In this document: positions 62,752-63,493 of the stretch, one piece after another | Numbering within the stretch: position 1 is the stretch's first letter | Layout: every line of letters starts with the position of its first letter | Assembly (NCBI RefSeq): GCF_021696945.1 | Contig: NZ_JACYHE010000028.1 | Coordinates: 1-63,493, forward strand | Direction: 5' to 3' | Source: Streptomyces sp. JJ36 | GTDB lineage: Bacteria > Actinomycetota > Actinomycetes > Streptomycetales > Streptomycetaceae | DNA: 63,493 bases | Position numbers and translations under genes: made by a program | The notes under the pieces: generated by a model | The model's input: the letters and a program-made list of their open reading frames with translations, nothing else | Databases searched by the model: none | Told to the model about the DNA's origin: nothing

Positions 62752-63416
62752 CGCGCCCCCTCGCCGGTGGGCCCGGCCGCTGAACCGTCGGCGGACCCGG
62801 CGGCGGACCCGGCCTCGGTGAAACGGACCCGGGTCCCCGGGGTGAGCAGCGCCGCCGGCTCCCGGCCCGGGTCCCACAGCACCGTGCCGACCGCGGTCCC
62901 GATGAGCTGCCAGCCGCCGGGCGAGGGGCGCGGATAGACACCGGCGTAGGTGCCGGCCAGGGCCACCGCACCCGCCGGGACGCGAGTGCGCGGGCTCTCC
63001 CGGCGCGGCACCCGGTACCGCTCGTCCAGCCCGGTCAGATAGCCGAAGCCGGGTGCGAAGCCGCAGAAGGCCACCCGGAAGGCGGTGCCGGTGTGCACCC
63101 GGACCACCTCCTCCGTGGAGACGCCCCACAGCGCGGCCACCTCCGGCAGGTCCGGCCCGTCGTAACGCACCGGGATCCCGACCGTCGCCGCGGCCTGCCG
63201 GGACGCGGGCGGAAGGTGCCAGTGCGGCAGTTCGGCGGCGAGCCGCCCCGGCTCGTCCAGCCCGTCCAGCAGCACCGTCCGGGCCCCGGGCACCAGCTCC
63301 CGTACGGGCGGCAGGGTGCCGGCGGCGCGGCGGCGCAGCAGTTCGGCGTGGAGCGCCTCGGCGGTGGCGGCGTCCGGCGCCTCCACCAGCAGCGCCCGCC
63401 GCCCGGCCCGGCGCAC
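62748..63416 (-). CDS. pxpB: 5-oxoprolinase subunit PxpB (KipI family), possibly truncated by the window edge
   Basis: 222 aa if it starts at GTG 63416. The frame stays open to the right edge, so the true start may lie beyond it. Family features: RALLVEAPDAATAEALHAEL, VRYDGPDLPEVAALWGVSTEEVVRVHTGTAFRVAFCGFAPGFGYLTGLD, and GGWQLIGTAVGTVLWD. The C-terminal tail is Ala/Gly-rich. Its stop overlaps the pxpC start (GTGA), indicating one operon. The conserved context supports a 5-oxoproline catabolism role. Confidence 0.88.
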   Translation of the reverse strand: MRRAGRRALLVEAPDAATAEALHAELLRRRAAGTLPPVRELVPGARTVLLDGLDEPGRLAAELPHWHLPPASRQAAATVGIPVRYDGPDLPEVAALWGVSTEEVVRVHTGTAFRVAFCGFAPGFGYLTGLDERYRVPRRESPRTRVPAGAVALAGTYAGVYPRPSPGGWQLIGTAVGTVLWDPGREPAALLTPGTRVRFTEAGSAAGSADGSAAGPTGEGAR

Positions 63417-63493
63417 CCGGAGTGCGGAGGCGGGGGCGCCGTGCGCCGCCGGGCGGGGGTGCGGTGCCGTGGTGCCGGGGGCCGGTGCTCCCG

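Overview
The window is chromosomal DNA of a high-GC actinomycete, almost certainly Streptomyces or a close relative. The evidence is very GC-rich third codon positions, frequent GTG starts, GGAGG ribosome sites, a bacterial proteasome activator, several eukaryotic-type Ser/Thr kinases, two-subunit E1 plus E2 bkd genes, many ECF sigma and GntR/LuxR regulators, and rare TTA codons. About 55 protein genes are supported. No rRNA, tRNA, insertion sequence or secondary-metabolite cluster was seen.

Layout. 0-6 kb: end of an upstream gene, a MoeA with a long Pro-rich N-terminus, a K+ channel/TrkA protein, a quinone oxidoreductase, a surface-anchored Pro-rich protein and the proteasome activator Bpa. 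6-10 kb: two divergent Ser/Thr kinases, one with a PASTA domain. 10-16 kb: an APH-like kinase, then the three-gene branched-chain 2-oxoacid dehydrogenase operon. 16.3-17.3 kb: long inverted-repeat element A. 17.3-25 kb: M1 peptidase lipoprotein, GntR-MFS pair, ECF sigma with a membrane partner, a mycothiol/DinB-type protein and a nitrilase-family hydrolase. 25-32 kb: kinase/beta-propeller fusion with a TTA codon, a LURP-one-related protein, ATP-grasp enzyme, hydrolase and small anchored proteins. 32.2-34.4 kb is an accessory pocket: a tiny TTA-containing ORF coupled to a RelE-type toxin-antitoxin pair, an orphan mini-CRISPR of type I-E repeats, and a small GntR repressor divergent from two tiny genes across a multi-site operator. 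34.4-44 kb: thioredoxin-NHL protein, DUF6458, M18 aminopeptidase, BBE-type flavoenzyme, LuxR-TPR regulator and acyl-CoA dehydrogenase. 44-49.7 kb: SseB-like protein, pirin, AspRS and MetRS. 49.8-50.9 kb: inverted-repeat element B. 51-63.5 kb: PhoX-like phosphatase, EF-hand protein, CopA behind two CsoR-type boxes, an ECF sigma/Asp23 module, anti-sigma kinase-like protein, VOC protein, YnfA protein, and the 5-oxoprolinase subunits PxpB/PxpC.

The most unusual signals are four. (1) Two ~1 kb non-coding elements (A, B) are each built as a long imperfect inverted repeat; they lie 33 kb apart in opposite orientation, and B carries an extra 72-nt palindrome at its centre. (2) An orphan I-E mini-CRISPR sits beside the toxin-antitoxin genes. 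(3) An ECF sigma module has a partner with an anti-sigma zinc-finger signature fused to an Asp23 domain. (4) A kinase/propeller gene has a single TTA (bldA-type) codon between kinase and membrane segment.

Many genes abut or overlap by 4 bp (ATGA/GTGA), and convergent pairs are often separated by long perfect hairpins, so transcription units can be read with fair confidence. Product names come from motif recognition only; no database search was run.
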